Assembly (NCBI GenBank): GCA_027559495.1
Contig: JAMXSV010000021.1
Coordinates: 744,001 to 808,000, forward strand
Direction: 5' to 3'
From: Aurifilum marmelostoma
Taxonomy: Eukaryota > Ascomycota > Sordariomycetes > Diaporthales > Cryphonectriaceae
Length of the DNA: 64,000 nucleotides
Position numbers and translations under genes: made by a program. The notes beneath the pieces are model-generated. The model did not search any database, was not told where the DNA came from, and was given only the letters and a program-made list of their open reading frames with translations. Shown here in pieces: positions 1-12,431 of the stretch (its first letter is position 1; every line of letters starts with the position of its first letter).

Positions 1-610
1 GGTTGTTGAGGATGGTGCGGACGGTACGGAGGGCAGCGACGTTCTTGCGGACACCGTGGTGGATGTGGATGGCGATGACGTTGGGCTTGGGCTTGGTGAA
101 GCTGACGGCGATGTGGGACAGATCCTTGACCAGCTTGCCGCGGGGGCCCTCGACGGTGATCTGGCGAGCCTTGATGTGCATCTTGACTATTCGTAGGAAA
201 CACTGTCAGCATCCAACACGACAAAGACGTGCTCAGTCGGCACCTTCAGCCACCCAGTGCTACGACCGCCAGCCGAGCCATATTTCGCATGGAGTTCGCC
301 CAAGACGCATCGTGGTGCTGAGTCCTCGTGCCCATGAAGTGTATCATAACTAGACATCGAGCCGTGAACAACAGCCGAGAGGTTCGTGATGATCGATCGA
401 CCGTCTGCTCTGCAATTCTCTCTGGACATATTTCCCCTCCCCTGCGATCTGTTCAATCATATAATCCTCCTCTTTCCTGGCTAGGCGGCGGCTGGCGGTT
501 TGCACGGGGCACCGAGGGCTAGTGGAGTCGAGCAACAATCAATCACTCAGTCAATTAATCGTACCTCCGGCTGGAATGTCCAGCGTCTCCTCCGAGTGGA
601 TGTACTTCAT
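1..610 (-). CDS. RPL9: 60S ribosomal protein L9 (uL6), 5' part
   Basis: Component of the large cytosolic ribosomal subunit. The start codon is at 610-608. Exon 1 (610-565) encodes MKYIHSEETLDIPAG. A 378-nt intron (564-187, GTACG...ATAG) follows. Exon 2 (186-1) continues with VKMHIKARQITVEGPRGKL and then the conserved IHHGVRKNVAALRTVRTI region. This is the standard N-terminal sequence of fungal L9, and the split glycine/valine codons join in frame. The window ends inside exon 2, so about two thirds of the protein lies outside. A long first intron close to the start codon is common in fungal ribosomal protein genes. It is divergently arranged with VPS26. Confidence 0.95.
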
Positions 611-1568
611 CTTGCCTGGCGATTCTGGGTGGTCGTGGGGCGAGATGGAGTTTGGTGTTTGTCGGTGGGTTGGCTGGTTGTCTTCAACAAGACCTCTCTC
701 AAAAGACCAAGGCTCAACTGGACTGGTGGGCAGCAAGCCCTGCGAAAATTCTGGTCCCCAGTTCGGGGTGGACCACGTGACTTTATCATTAGCGCCATCT
801 CGGATAAGCCAGGCCAGCGCCGATAAGCTTGGTCACTTCGACCCTAACCCTGGAAGGTCAGTCTTCTGGCAAGCTGATTTGGCACGCACAGCATCTAGTA
901 CTGTACCTTTCTTGAGCCTGGTGTTAGCAGATCACCTGCAATCCTGCGTTGAATATTAACAGCTGAAAATTGAAGGAACAAGTACTTTCATGTGCTCTAC
1001 ACTATACTTCTATATACTAGGTAGGCACTTTCCAAACCTCATCAGATAGATGCTTAGAATTACTGGTGTTTTGTCCGTCCGAGCCCCTGGACCATTGTGG
1101 TCTATAGTCGCAGCATTGCACGAATTTCAAGTTTCTGCAGTCCTACTCTTATACCAAGTGATTTGCAAGCTCTCCCCAATTGAGGGCTTTGTAGGCCAAG
1201 TCCCTTTGAGTGGGTCGCAGTGCCGTACTACTAAGTACGATTGTATGTCGAGACTTACGCTAAGTGCTTACCCCCTGTCAGTGCTCCAATACCAGGGGCA
1301 GAAGCTTGGGTTGCTGCAGCCAGTGCAGGGCAAGCAGTGACATCGCCCGCCTGCCCGCCTGGAGGCCCGCGATGCGGGTTCCCTTCTACAATATTACCAC
1401 ATCTCACCACTCCACCTTGTCACGACGACGTCCGCAGTCGCAATCACTGACGATTTTGTCGACGTGACCACACCCGATAGACAGCCGACCCACCGATTCT
1501 TTGCCCGACGGACTAGGCGATTTCCTAACGAACCAACCGGACCAGCAAGCTCGCGGAGCGCCGGCAAC
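611..1568. promoter_or_regulatory. Divergent intergenic region RPL9/VPS26
   Basis: This 958-nt spacer lies between two divergently transcribed genes and must hold both promoters and 5' UTRs. I see no coding pattern and no strong known motif in it. The open frames here are short and do not resemble proteins. Confidence 0.5.
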
Positions 1569-2749
1569 ATGTCGTACTTCTTTGCGCACCCGCTCGACAT
1601 CGACATCGTCCTCGAGGATGCCGACGAGCGTGCGATGGTGGACGTCAAGCTCGACAAGAACCGACGCGAGAAAGCCTCGCTGTACATGGATGGCGAGTCC
1701 GTCAAGGGCGCCGTCACTGTCCGCCCAAAGGATGGCAAGCGTCTGGAGCACACGGGCATCAAGGTTCAGTTCATCGGCACGATAGGTACTTGCTCAGCCA
1801 CCACCCGCCGCCCATGCCTGTGCCCATATTGGTGCTGATGCTGTCTCTTCGCAGAAATGTTCTTTGACCGCGGCAACCACTACGAGTTCCTCTCCCTGGT
1901 CCAGGAGCTCGCGGCCCCTGGTGAGCTGCAGCACCCGCAGACCTTCGACTTCAACTTCAAGAACGTCGAGAAGCAGTACGAATCATACAATGGCATCAAC
2001 GTCAAGCTGCGCTACTTTGTGCGCGTCACCGTCTCCCGTCGCATGGCCGATGTCGTCCGCGAGAAGGACATTTGGGTCTACAGCTACCGCATCCCGCCCG
2101 AGATGAACTCGTCGATCAAGATGGACGTCGGTATTGAGGATTGTCTGCATATCGAGTTTGAGTATTCCAAGAGCAAGTACCATCTCAAGGATGTCATTGT
2201 GGGCAGGATCTACTTCCTGCTGGTGAGGCTCAAGATCAAGCACATGGAGCTGAGCATCATCCGGAGGGAGACGACTGGTGCGGCGCCAAACCAGTACAAC
2301 GAGAGCGAGACCCTGGTGCGATTCGAGGTCAGTGACGCGGGGAGGACTGATTCTACGGGATGCTATCTCAATTGCGCTCTGTGTGCTGACATTACATGCT
2401 CGGCTACAGATCATGGACGGCTCACCGTCAAGAGGAGAGACCATTCCCATCCGGTTGTTCCTGGGAGGTTTCGACCTGACACCCACATTCCGCGATGTCA
2501 ACAAGAAATTCTCTACGAGGTACTACCTAAGTCTGGTGCTGATCGACGAAGGTAAGTCTGCAAGGCGGGCAATGTGCCCAAACCATGCAAGTATGCCATC
2601 TGACACGTGCTGCAGATGCTCGGAGATATTTCAAGCAATCGGAGATCATACTATATCGTCAGGCCCCCGAGGTTGCCAACGGAGCTGGGCCGGACGGACT
2701 ACCTGCACCACCCGAGGACAAGATAACGACAGTCCCGGCCGAGAGGTAG
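1569..2749 (+). CDS. VPS26: Vacuolar protein sorting-associated protein 26 (retromer)
   Basis: VPS26 is the arrestin-fold subunit of the retromer core (Vps26-Vps29-Vps35), which recycles receptors from endosomes to the Golgi. Four exons join in frame: 1569-1785, 1855-2327, 2410-2551 and 2616-2749, giving 321 residues. The introns are 64-82 nt with GT/AG ends. The protein starts MSYFFAHPLDIDIVLED and carries the family hallmarks FDFNFKNVEKQYESYNG, a VRYFV-like strand, the IRRE segment and PIRLFLGGFDLTPTFRDVN. The charged C-terminal tail is short. Length and sequence match full-length family members, so the gene looks intact. The chosen ATG is the first in this frame that gives the conserved N-terminus. 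Confidence 0.96.
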
Positions 2750-4599
2750 TAAATGCAGTTCCGGACTTTTGCAGCTTCATTTCAATTTTGCCCTGTGCAG
2801 TCTTGGGAAGATGTTCATGTACCCCCCACTTAGGGGTTGATTCCCCCCGTTCCATCCATACCTCAGCATTGTTTCGGCGTTCCTCGGTCCTTGTTCCTCT
2901 TCAAGATGGTTACGTTAATGGCAATAAATTATATTTCTTCTTTCAGGAGAGGAAAGGTGCCTTCATCTGGCTTTCTGCCCCCCAAGTCGAATCAGTTTTA
3001 GAAACCTCTCTTCTCTCTCATTGCTCCCCCTCGAGTGAGGCGCGGGATTGATATGGCTTCTGAGGTCATCGTTTGAAATGTTTTCCTTCTTCCACTGCCA
3101 GACTTTCCACCGTCAAAAGGCTCACGCCAATCCATCTTTTAGGTGATCTTCTTACAAAATTCCTCACTCTGCTACCCCTTATTTCTCTGTATAGTCTCCC
3201 CTTACGTTCCCTCACCAACCAGCAGCAGACTGCATACAAACTTGCAGGTGTGATGTTGGCGTGACCATATCATTCTGTATTGAGGTAGCAGCCTACCTAG
3301 CTTAGTCTCCTAAGTGACCACCCGCAGGTATCTTGCTGGCTTTGAGGTCTCACAACCCAAGTCTTCACCTAGTGGGAAGGCATAGCTGGTACATATGCCT
3401 CTGGGGGTCTGGGCTGGGAATGGAGATCCAACTCCGATCATTCTCGTCATCTCAATATATGAGCAGTAATCACTGTGACTATACATGACCAGGGTTGTGC
3501 CTAGTGTGCAGCAGTAAGGCAGCTATATGCTACCTACAGCCTAGTGTTGCCCAGGCTATACCAAGGTTTGGAGGTTTCACCTGTTTGACAGCTTCATCTA
3601 CTGCATATTGTAGTACTTAGAGGGTGTGCTGTGTCTGCGTCTAGTGTGTGCCCTTCTTCTGGGACCACACCAAGGTTGAGCTGCCTAGAGCTTGAAGTTT
3701 CATCACATCATCATCCTTGGAAGCTGCATCCTTGCCCGAACCTCTCCTATGCTGTTACAGCTGAGGATTATATGGTTTCCTGCCTCTGTGCCCTTCATGA
3801 ACATGGTGCAAACCCCTTGTGCCCCAGCAGCTGGACTCATCTCCCCGACGAAAATGATGCACTCTCTATGCTTCAAATCTCATCCATGACAACCAGACGC
3901 TATATACCTATCTCTTATGCATCATCCATCAGCAATCCCTATAAATCATAACAGCCGAAAAACACATGGGAATATTATGAACAGGCGACATTTCTGTCAA
4001 AAAGGAGTCACTGGTGCACTGGGAAAGCTTACCAGTGAAGACATTAGTGAGCTGAGAGCATAGGCAAAAAGAAACTGCGCAGTGGCATGTAACATGTCTT
4101 TCGAGACCATATCGTTGCAGCAAGAGAATATCGAATACATGGTCAATTCTTTGCCCATAGGGACACGTTCAACTGATGGGCAATACTTTTATGTTGGAGA
4201 GAGCAGCCACCCGAATCACTCCACCGAAGGGTGGCTAACTTGCACTATGGTACTGTTTATTGCACCTGTAAACACTGCAGCACCAGCTGTCTCCCTATCT
4301 CTGGTGAATTGATTGCTGATAGTAATGGTTTAGGGTTGAACGTGACGCGAACGCGTCCACCAAATACAGATAGCTGGTGCCTGATATGATAACCGTGGAC
4401 CTTGTGTATTTATCTGTTTGTTCTTTCAATCTCTGTCTGCCACCCAACTTACCACTCAAACTCTCCACCTCTGCCACCATCCCCATCCCCCATATCCAAG
4501 TCTGCCATCAGCACCAACGACGACAACAACATCAACAACATCAACAACATCAACAACAACAATAACAGCAGCAGCAGCAACAAGAACAACGACAACAAG
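2750..4599. other. Intergenic region, no gene seen
   Basis: About 1.85 kb between VPS26 and the next plus-strand gene. Short open frames (for example at 3631-3951) have no protein-like composition. One ACGCGT element lies at 4351-4356, about 250 nt before the next start codon, where it could act in that promoter. The last 85 nt are a CAA/CAT/CAG-rich leader. Confidence 0.5.
4514..4599 (+). repeat. CAA/CAT/CAG trinucleotide-rich leader
   Basis: An imperfect run of CAACAT, CAA and CAG triplets directly precedes the ATG at 4600. It is open in the same frame and would read as an Asn/Ser-rich stretch if translation began upstream at 4402. I treat it as 5' UTR because the sequence after 4600 starts like a normal N-terminus, but an N-terminal extension cannot be excluded. 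Confidence 0.6.
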
Positions 4600-6022
4600 A
4601 TGAGCGCCTCCCAGTCTGGTGTTGGTGGTGGCTCCAGCAGCGGCCAGCAGCGGCCAGAGAAGGGCCCCAGTGGCCCTATCTCGCGCCACGACGGCGAGGA
4701 GATGAGCGACAACGAGGAGGGCTTCAACGAGTCCTTCTTGCATAAACTTCGGACCCTGAAACCCGCCCACAGGGAGTTCGTCAACAACTACATGACGGAC
4801 GAGATGAGGGCGCTCGTCGCTGACCATCCGTCCCTCCGAGAGTTCGCCATCACCTACGACAAGATGGCTCGCATCAAGCTGGGAGAGGAGGTATACAACA
4901 GGTACAAGCAGGGCTCTCGTGCTGTCCTGCTCATCAGAGCCAAGCTGAGGCCTGGCCTGCACGTCCTGCCCGGAGAGTATGTCGCCCCAACGGTGTTTTG
5001 TGGTGTTGATCAACATTCACACTTGCCGCGAAAGTTTCGCGTCTTCTCCCCCGCCCGCCCCTTCTCTTCCATTCACAGCGAACATTCTAGCGCCTCGTCC
5101 ATGTCCTCAGTCACTCAAATATTTAGTCGACCCAAGGAAACTGACCATGATTATCTAGTCGCTCCGCCGAGGGTAGCAAGAAGGTCGTCTGGTGTGACGC
5201 GTGCCAAACCAACGTCTGCAGGGACTGGGCCAGGCACAACCAGGAGACACACCACAAGCACCCAGGGCTTGCCCTGATCTGCTTCCATCCTGGTTGTGCC
5301 TCTCCCGTCTTCCTGCGTGGTGAGGCGGCCCAGCTGGACACTCACCTGTCCCGCCACGCCGTCTACGTCAACCTCGAGAGCACCGGCGGTACCATGATGG
5401 TAGGTTTCACCCTTCCTCCAAGCTGCACAAGACCACTTGGGGCGTCCTTGTCTCCTGCACCAAGAAGCATTCCCGAGGGCGAAGGCGCGTCTCGCTGCTC
5501 CGAACAGCTACTCTTGTCCCCTCCATCTGCGCTTCCCGTCCCATGAAGGCTATATGGTTAGCACTACAGTTCTCTCATCTCTAACAATCCACACAGACCA
5601 CAGTGGACCCCAGGAAACTCGAGCGCCTCACCTTGATTGGCCTGGTCGAGAACGTCGGCGTGCAGGGGCGCCAGCTCCAACAGTACCGAGACCGAAAGGC
5701 GGCCATCCTCAGCCGTCTCCAGGCCATCGGCGAGCAGCTGGCCGCCAACCTGGCCCCATTCAAGGACCTCCCCTCGCTTGACGGCCCCGGCCGTCCGTTC
5801 ACCCAGGCCGAGATCGATGCCGGTCCGAACAAGGCCACAGCCCTGCAGGCTCTGCAGGAGATCCGTCGGCTCCTCTTCCCCGGCGGCCAGACCTTGGACG
5901 ACAAGATTTTCGACAAGGCCGAGGAAACTGTCCAGTACCTCGAGGACGCAGAGGACGAGGGTCTGCTGGATGGTATGAGCGTCGACGAGGTCCAGTCGAT
6001 GCTGGAGGATGCCGGCATCTGA
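4600..6022 (+). CDS. Conserved-looking hypothetical protein with B-box-like and C2H2-like zinc motifs
   Basis: I do not recognise this gene by name. Three exons (4600-4976, 5159-5399, 5597-6022) join in frame to 347 residues; the introns begin GTATGT and GTAGGT. The N-terminus is Gly/Ser-rich and acidic (MSDNEEGFNESFL), followed by a helical segment. Around residues 135-165 there is a B-box-like pattern: WCDAC, a third Cys, then clustered His residues. Then comes a Cys-x4-Cys...His-x3-His motif (ICFHPGC ... THLSRH). A likely coiled coil (LQQYRDRKAAILSRLQAI) and an acidic C-terminus (YLEDAEDEGLLDGMSVDEV) follow. A nuclear or adaptor role is possible but this is only inference. Exon 2 carries all the putative zinc ligands. 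Confidence 0.75.
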
Positions 6023-6584
6023 GGACCTTGCAGAACATCGAGCTCGGGTGCGGATTCGGAGACCTCCAACCACCAGGGAGAGGGCCCCCTGGGGGGGGGG
6101 GGGGCAGAGAGAGGGTGTGTGTGTTTGTGCCGTGCGAGGGGCGGTGTGTGGCCATTGCAGTCTCGGTTGTGCAAGACTAACTGGGGTATGTGAGGACTTG
6201 CTTGCATTGCTCGGAGATGATCACCGCCGTCAGTCTACCTACCCGCCAGCCAGCCAGACAGGCAGTCGACCCCAGACGATGAAAACGAAAGGCTTGCGCA
6301 GGAGATCAGAATCATGAGCAAAAACCTTTTGATAGATAGATACGAACCGTGCGGCTTATATGCTCTCCTATCTATCGTCCGTGCTCATCAGAATATTATG
6401 TATGCAGGGCCACTGGACCCCTTTTTTTCACCATTTGAATGTTCTATTTTCCTTTCTCATCTCAACTGGTATCATCATCCAAGGCTCGAAAATCCTTTTT
6501 TGTTCTTTTTTTCTCTCTCTGTCCATTACTCGTACAAAACATTGAGTTGGCCCGTCTGTCCTCTTCAACCCTGTTTCTCAGCTC
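6023..6584. other. Convergent 3' flanks with a G14 run
   Basis: A 562-nt spacer between the 3' ends of two convergent genes, presumably both 3' UTRs. It contains an uninterrupted run of 14 G at 6091-6104 and a T-rich stretch near 6500-6515. No gene is visible. Confidence 0.5.
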
Positions 6585-9500
6585 TTACTGGTCAAGGACC
6601 ATCGCGTCATCATCCTCCGCCGCGAGCCCAAACTGATTGTTCTGTATAGCTGCAATCCGATCCAACTCGGCCTGATACTGCCTTCTGAGCTCTGCCAGTG
6701 TGACCACCCTCCTCTTGGCGGCCTTCCCTGCCGCGCTGCCTTGAGGTATCTCCTCAATAGTGATCCACGCCTGCTTGGGATCGACACAGCTCAGCGCGTT
6801 GATGAGCATCAGAAACTGCTTCGTGACAGATGTATCCAGCACGTCTCCGCCCGAGAGGTTGTCACCGTCACCGGCCTGCCGCAGCTTCTGCAGCCTGTCA
6901 TGTAGCACCGCCGCGGCGCCTCGATAGTCGTTATGTGTGATGCGCCACGCGTACAGGATCTTGTGGTAGGGCGTCCCTCGGACCACCTCCACCGTGTTCT
7001 TGCACTTTTGGAATAGGATGTCATCAACCTCCTCCTGTAGCCCTGAGAAGGGAAGGGCGATGAGCTCTGATGTCTGGCTCGTCTCGCACATTCTCTCCAC
7101 AAGCCTCTTCAGGCAAGAGTGCTTCAGGGCTTTGTCTTCCATCGAGAGGAGCGTTGCATGTGCCATCTCGAAGCGGGAGATGGATGTCGAGGCAGCGAAA
7201 AGTCGGCTGGACATCTCTCTTCTCATGATGAGGGCATCATCGGCGCGAGCGAATTGTAGTGACAGCCGGGCGAAGTCGATGACATACGAGAAAGCCTTAT
7301 GACGATCGTACAGGGAGACGATGTGGGCATAGTAATTAGCAGGGCCGCTGTTGAGAAGCTTCTTCTCCGTCTCGTCAAGTAGACCGCCCGTACGAAGGTC
7401 TGCATTCTTCATTGAGACACCTGAAGGGAAGCTGTTAGTATGTCTGCTGCTTGCGAAGTTGGAGCGTTGGTTTGGAGCAATATGAGGGCCACTTACTCAT
7501 CCCAACTGCTGCTTTCTTAAAGTACACGGCAGCAGAGGTGTAGTCTTTCAAAGACAAAAACACGCGACCCTGGATGTATACCGAGAAGGAATCTTGGTTG
7601 CAGAACGGACTCAGCTCCAGTGCTAGGTGTGGCTGGTCCCTCTTGAGCAGTGAACACTGGATCAGTACCGGGGAGAGCTCGATGCCACTGTTGGGCGCAC
7701 AGACATCGATGACCACGTCAGTCAGGCTCGACGCCAAGGGTTCTCCATCGACATCCTCTAGCCCCAGCAGGTGGCTTATGAACGCTTCAAAAGCAGTGAT
7801 GGTTCGCGTCTCCTCGGGTCGCTTTGTGGTGTTCGGCGACCCGGACGATCGCTCCGACTTGAGAAGCGGGACGGTGATCTGTGTCTTGACCAGCCACCTC
7901 ACTAACTCGAGCCTTCGAAGAGCGTCGATGATCTGGCGGTAGATATGTCCGATATCAAATCTTGCGTGCAGCGCGTTGTCCTCGTTGTCCTCGTCGTATT
8001 CATACTCCATGTGCACCAGAAGAAGCAGCTGGCTCAGTAACACCTGCCACTGCATAGCCGCAGTCTCTTGCACCAACTTCACGACGACTTTCCGTCCGAA
8101 TTCGGTCAGAGGATGCGGGTCTTCTGATCCGCCGGCATCCTCGTCCGTCTCGAACAGCTCGAATAAACCTTGGTATAGAGCTGGTGTGACGATTCTGAAG
8201 TCGTGCCCTAATGTCTGGACCACCTGGGCCGCATCCTCTTCCGAGATGCCTCGCCAGCACCCAGACTCGTCAAAGAAGTGCTGTATCCTCTCCATGTCTG
8301 TCTTTGCCGGTTCCTCGAATAGCTCCAGCCGCAGGGCAACACTGCTCTGCTGCATGATGGCATCTGAGAAGTTCTCGACCAACCCGAGGCCGGCGGTGAT
8401 CAAGGACGTCACATTGTCTGCACCGTCCTCGTCTGTATGCGGATTATAATAGATCTGTTCCAGATCTGAGCAACGGTGCATGATGGCAACGAGATCAGCG
8501 CACAGGACCCAGGCTACGCCCGAGTTATGATCGAGAGCCAGAGAGAGCGCCTCCCCTCTCTGTTTATCCAGCTCCATGATGAGACGGTGGAAACGGCGCC
8601 ACTGGACCTCACCGTGGGCTCTGAACTGCTCGTGGTCCATCTCCCCGGCGGAAAGCTTGCCGAGGGTGACTGTAGAGCCGAGCACGGAGCAAACCGATTC
8701 CACCAGACCCCTGCCGTTCCTGGCAGAAGTCTCTTTTGATCCTAGCCCACGCTCATACATGGCGAGCGCCGCCTCCAGTGTCGCCTTTGAGAATCTTCCA
8801 GGATAGAAGATGGCCTGGAGCCACTTCTCAGTCGAATCGGTTGGATCTGCAGAACTGGCAGCGTCTACATGTGCGGCAATATTGTCTATCTCGACACTTG
8901 ACCACTTGCTGTCGTCCCACTCGGCCGCCGTATCTGAGGGCTTTGAAGAGCTCAATTCTACCCTCTGGGCCCTGTATGCCAGGTTATTCTTCCACAAGAC
9001 CCACAGATGAATGGTGGCACCCGTGGGCTGAGCCACACCAAAATCGGCCAAGGTCCAGACGTCTCCAGCAGAAGGGGCCGGCGGGATAAGGTGGTGGTCT
9101 GGGAACATATCGTGGACGTAGATGGTACTGTCGTCCTTGGCCTCGACCTTCCAGAACTTGAATTCGTTCTCGACAGGAGAGTATGCCACCAGCGTCCGCC
9201 TGCCTTCAACCCGTCCGACAATGCGGACCAGGTTGTCCCGGGTGGGGTCGATGATCCATTTGCCCAGGTCCTGCGGATTGCGTTCCACGCCCAAGACATC
9301 TGCCGTGTACAGGATGGCGCCGGTCCCTACGTTCCAGATCCGCAGACGGTGGTCAAGACAGACAGTGAAGAGAAAGTCGGCCCCTTCGACGCCGAGAGAG
9401 TCAGACGCTACCGAGGTAGCCGCGGACAACTCCATATTTGCCTTGCCGTGCCTGACTGTCTGTCCTCCCTGGAAGGAGAAGGGGACGAGGCTTCGGAGGC

Positions 9501-10409
9501 CCTTCGCCCAGCCCTGCGCACTAAAGTTTGTCTCTTTCCACAGAAGACCAGCGGCTGTCCAGATTTTCCTCCTGTTAGTGACTAAGCGTAAAAAAAGATA
9601 AAGAGAAAAGCCCATGCCAAAGAAGAATGCATACCATCATGGGACTTGCTTCTGTCAAATCTGATGATCCCTCCATCGTGAAAGGTGACAATGACCTGGT
9701 ATGCGCTCACAGCTACGAGGCGATGCGGGTGCTTGAAGCTGAAGGTACCGGCGAGGTGAGCCTTGCAGGCGTCGCCGAGACCACCCTCTGTCGCAGATGG
9801 CTTGCGAAAGTGGTCGGGCCGCAGTGTGATTGTGTAGAGATAATTGCTCTGGTCAAGAACGAAGACACTGAGAGCATCGTGCTCTGGGGCGTCGGCGAGC
9901 GCGACACACGAGGGCCGTATGGGATTAGGAAAGCGCAGGTGGAGGATGAGGTTGGCATCATCGGCGTTTGCTGTCTTGCAGATGTCGGCAGCGCGAAGGT
10001 TCAGGACGTAGTCGTCCTCGAGCACCCTCCACAGAAAGGATCGGGGAGACTGGTGATATTTCCTGTGGTAGATGGAGGCGGCCGTGGCCAGGTTTCTAGA
10101 CCGATACAGCCTCTCGTCGTCGCCATATTTGTCTGCCCCGTTCAGGCGGCGATCCTTTGATCTACTGCTGGTAGGAGACGGGATGCGGATGTGAACGAGA
10201 GAGGCAGCAGAGGCAGGCTCAAGGTTGACACGAGTCTCCTTGTGGGCGATCCGCGGATCGACATCCATCTCGACTTGGCTGCTGCCCCCTCGGATGGGCA
10301 GAGGGAGGGGAAAAGTCCGGGTCGAGGAGGAGGAGGACGAGAAAAGTTGTCGAGCGAGGGCTGGCTGACTGAGCGATGGTGGTGGTCCTGGCGCTTTAGA
10401 CGGGGGCAA
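6585..10409 (-). CDS. NUP120: Nucleoporin Nup120/Nup160 (Y-complex)
   Basis: Scaffold nucleoporin of the Y-shaped (Nup84/Nup107) complex, needed for nuclear pore assembly and mRNA export. Three exons (10409-9635, 9581-7497, 7420-6585) give about 1231 residues; the introns are 53 and 76 nt. The first join fits only the TTAG acceptor at 9582, because the nearer AACAG acceptor breaks the frame. The N-terminal half is a beta-propeller region with WD-like blades (DFLFTVCLDHRLRIWNVGTG). The C-terminal half is a helical repeat region ending EDDDAMVLDQ. The start at 10409 opens with a Ser/Pro-rich leader, and an in-frame internal ATG at 10267 (MDVDPRIAHKETRVNL) is an alternative start. An ACGCGT element lies upstream at 10502. 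Confidence 0.9.
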
Positions 10410-12431
10410 CCGGAGGAGAGAAGAGGAGGAAGTGCAGAAGGCACAGTTGCTGAAGCGCCGAGGCGTGGGATGAGGTCAATATCGCGGTTGCGCCAGACCA
10501 GACGCGTTCTGGCGGGAGGCGGTTTTGCAGAGAGTTCCTCTCAGCTTTCAGTTGCTTGCAGTTACCGTAGTAATTACTATGTACTTAGTTAGCAGCGAAC
10601 CTGGCGGGGGCCCCAGCTCTGCTGGCAGGCTCTAGCTAAAGCTGCTGATCCCTGTAGGTAGGCGGGCCCCAGCTGTGGGTGGTCTGTGTCTTGCTATAAG
10701 CACCTCACAAAGCACAAGAACACAGCGCTACCCTTTGTAACTTGGTATACACCATGTACTTTGTACAAGGGCTGATTTGGCTGTTCAGGTCCTTTCAGAT
10801 GATTCTCGAAATTGGAAGAAAATAGCTCTATTGTTGCACGAGGACATGACAGGCTTGATACAGACAGCAGTAGTCTTGAACCTTTTACTCCTCCATTACT
10901 ATCCCCCCCCTATTTATAGGTGTCTTTTGGGTCATGTAGCCAGTGAAACCATGAGAAACCATCCTCGCCCACGAAACGGGCTCTGGAATCCCTCAAACGT
11001 ACGGCAATGAGTCGTTCTTGCAACGAACCCTCCGATGGGAGGGCAAGACACCAAGTCTTCGAGGGATAGGCCATGGTGTTTTGTTGTGTTGCGTTCGAAT
11101 GTTGAAGAGTCCAAAAGAAAAAGAGGGCCGCTCAAAATTTTTGTGACGGCGGAATTTTGTTGCTCAGCGCCTGGAGCACAGACCACCTCACAATTGTGGT
11201 TAGGCTGCGACCACTCAACATCAAACAAACCACTACCCTGATTTGTACGTAGAATCTATGTACGTTAGCGAAGTACTGCGGTATGCAACCACTTTCTCAA
11301 ACAGTTCCTCCCTCTCGAATCCTCATCAAAAGACATAATATGTAAGGACGGCCTGGAATGTATGTTGAACATGCGGCTGCGCATTCTCCAGCTGACCATC
11401 TGCCCCGCTCGAGTCAAGGGTCAGTCAACTCACCCCACCCCAAAGATGGGTTTCGTTTTCGTTGGTCTTGTTTGTAGGGTAAAAAAAGAAAGTTCTCCTT
11501 CCGAATCAGGACGGCATCATGGGATGGCACAGGCACGAGCAGCAAGAGATGATGGGCACGCGACACAAGCTCGGCTCAGTCGAGATGCACCGCTGCAAAC
11601 CTCCAGATGAAGTTCATGTGACACTCTTTGGTTGCCGTAGTCCATCCAGCCCGTCGTGGCGGCAGGGGATCCTGCACGCCCCTGAGCCCACGTGTTGGCT
11701 GCGATCCCGATGATTTGCGGTGACATTTGACCATGGCGAGCCGAGCCTGTGTGACTGGCCTGTCAGAGCTCAAGGTGGTATTCTCCTTCGTCAGCCTCGC
11801 ATCCGCGCGAAACGTGACTACCGGTCCTAGCCTCAGCACCAGGGTCACTAAGTGCCCGCTGGGTTGCAGACTATTCTGTTTGCAGATAAATACATCATGC
11901 CCACGCTGACACGCTCCTGCCTCACCACAGGCCAAGGCAATCACTACGTTTGTCTAGGAGTACCCACAGCCTACTAAAAAGACAAAAAAACCCTACAGGA
12001 CCCCTTACTCTTCTTCAGTGGGTCCCCCAGGGCCCGCACCAGCTGGACCTTGCAGGGCTGAGCTGGCCTCACTTTTCGGCAGCAAGCGACGAGACTGACG
12101 TAAATATCTAAAGTCAAGGAACCCGACGACAAGGTTCCAGGCTGAACACGCCAGGGACTTTCACTTTCTCTCGCCTGTTGCCATCACTTTTTACACAGCC
12201 CCGCGCACCACGAGATATCACACTTGTCACTCTACGTCCTCAATCATACAAATACACACGCGCACACGCACACGCACACGCACATATACACAGACAGTTT
12301 CCTGTCCGTCGAACATGCCTAGATCGGCAGATCTGACTTGAGACGCAAGCTTGGACTCAACCCCAAATTATCGACTGATTCGTACAGACAGGACGACACT
12401 GCGACCCCAGCAGGGTCAAGGTGGACCAACA
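10410..12431. promoter_or_regulatory. Divergent intergenic region NUP120/PPN1
   Basis: Two kilobases between two divergent genes. No convincing ORF is present; the frames at 11362-11944 on both strands are short and compositionally random. ACGCGT occurs at 10502-10507, close to the NUP120 start. A CACACG-type microsatellite lies near 12251-12292 in the PPN1 leader. Confidence 0.45.
12251..12292. repeat. CA/CACACG microsatellite
   Basis: An alternating purine-pyrimidine tract made of CACACG-like units, ending in CACATATACACA. It lies about 140 nt before the PPN1 start codon, probably in the 5' UTR or core promoter. Confidence 0.7.

Noticed and set aside
4402..4599. N-terminal extension of the 4600 gene through the Asn/Ser repeats
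   Set aside because: The stretch is in frame but is a simple triplet repeat with a T/C-rich upstream part typical of a leader; the ATG at 4600 gives a normal start.
9570..9640. Using the AACAG acceptor for Nup120 intron 1
   Set aside because: It puts exon 2 out of frame; the TTAG acceptor at 9582 keeps the frame.
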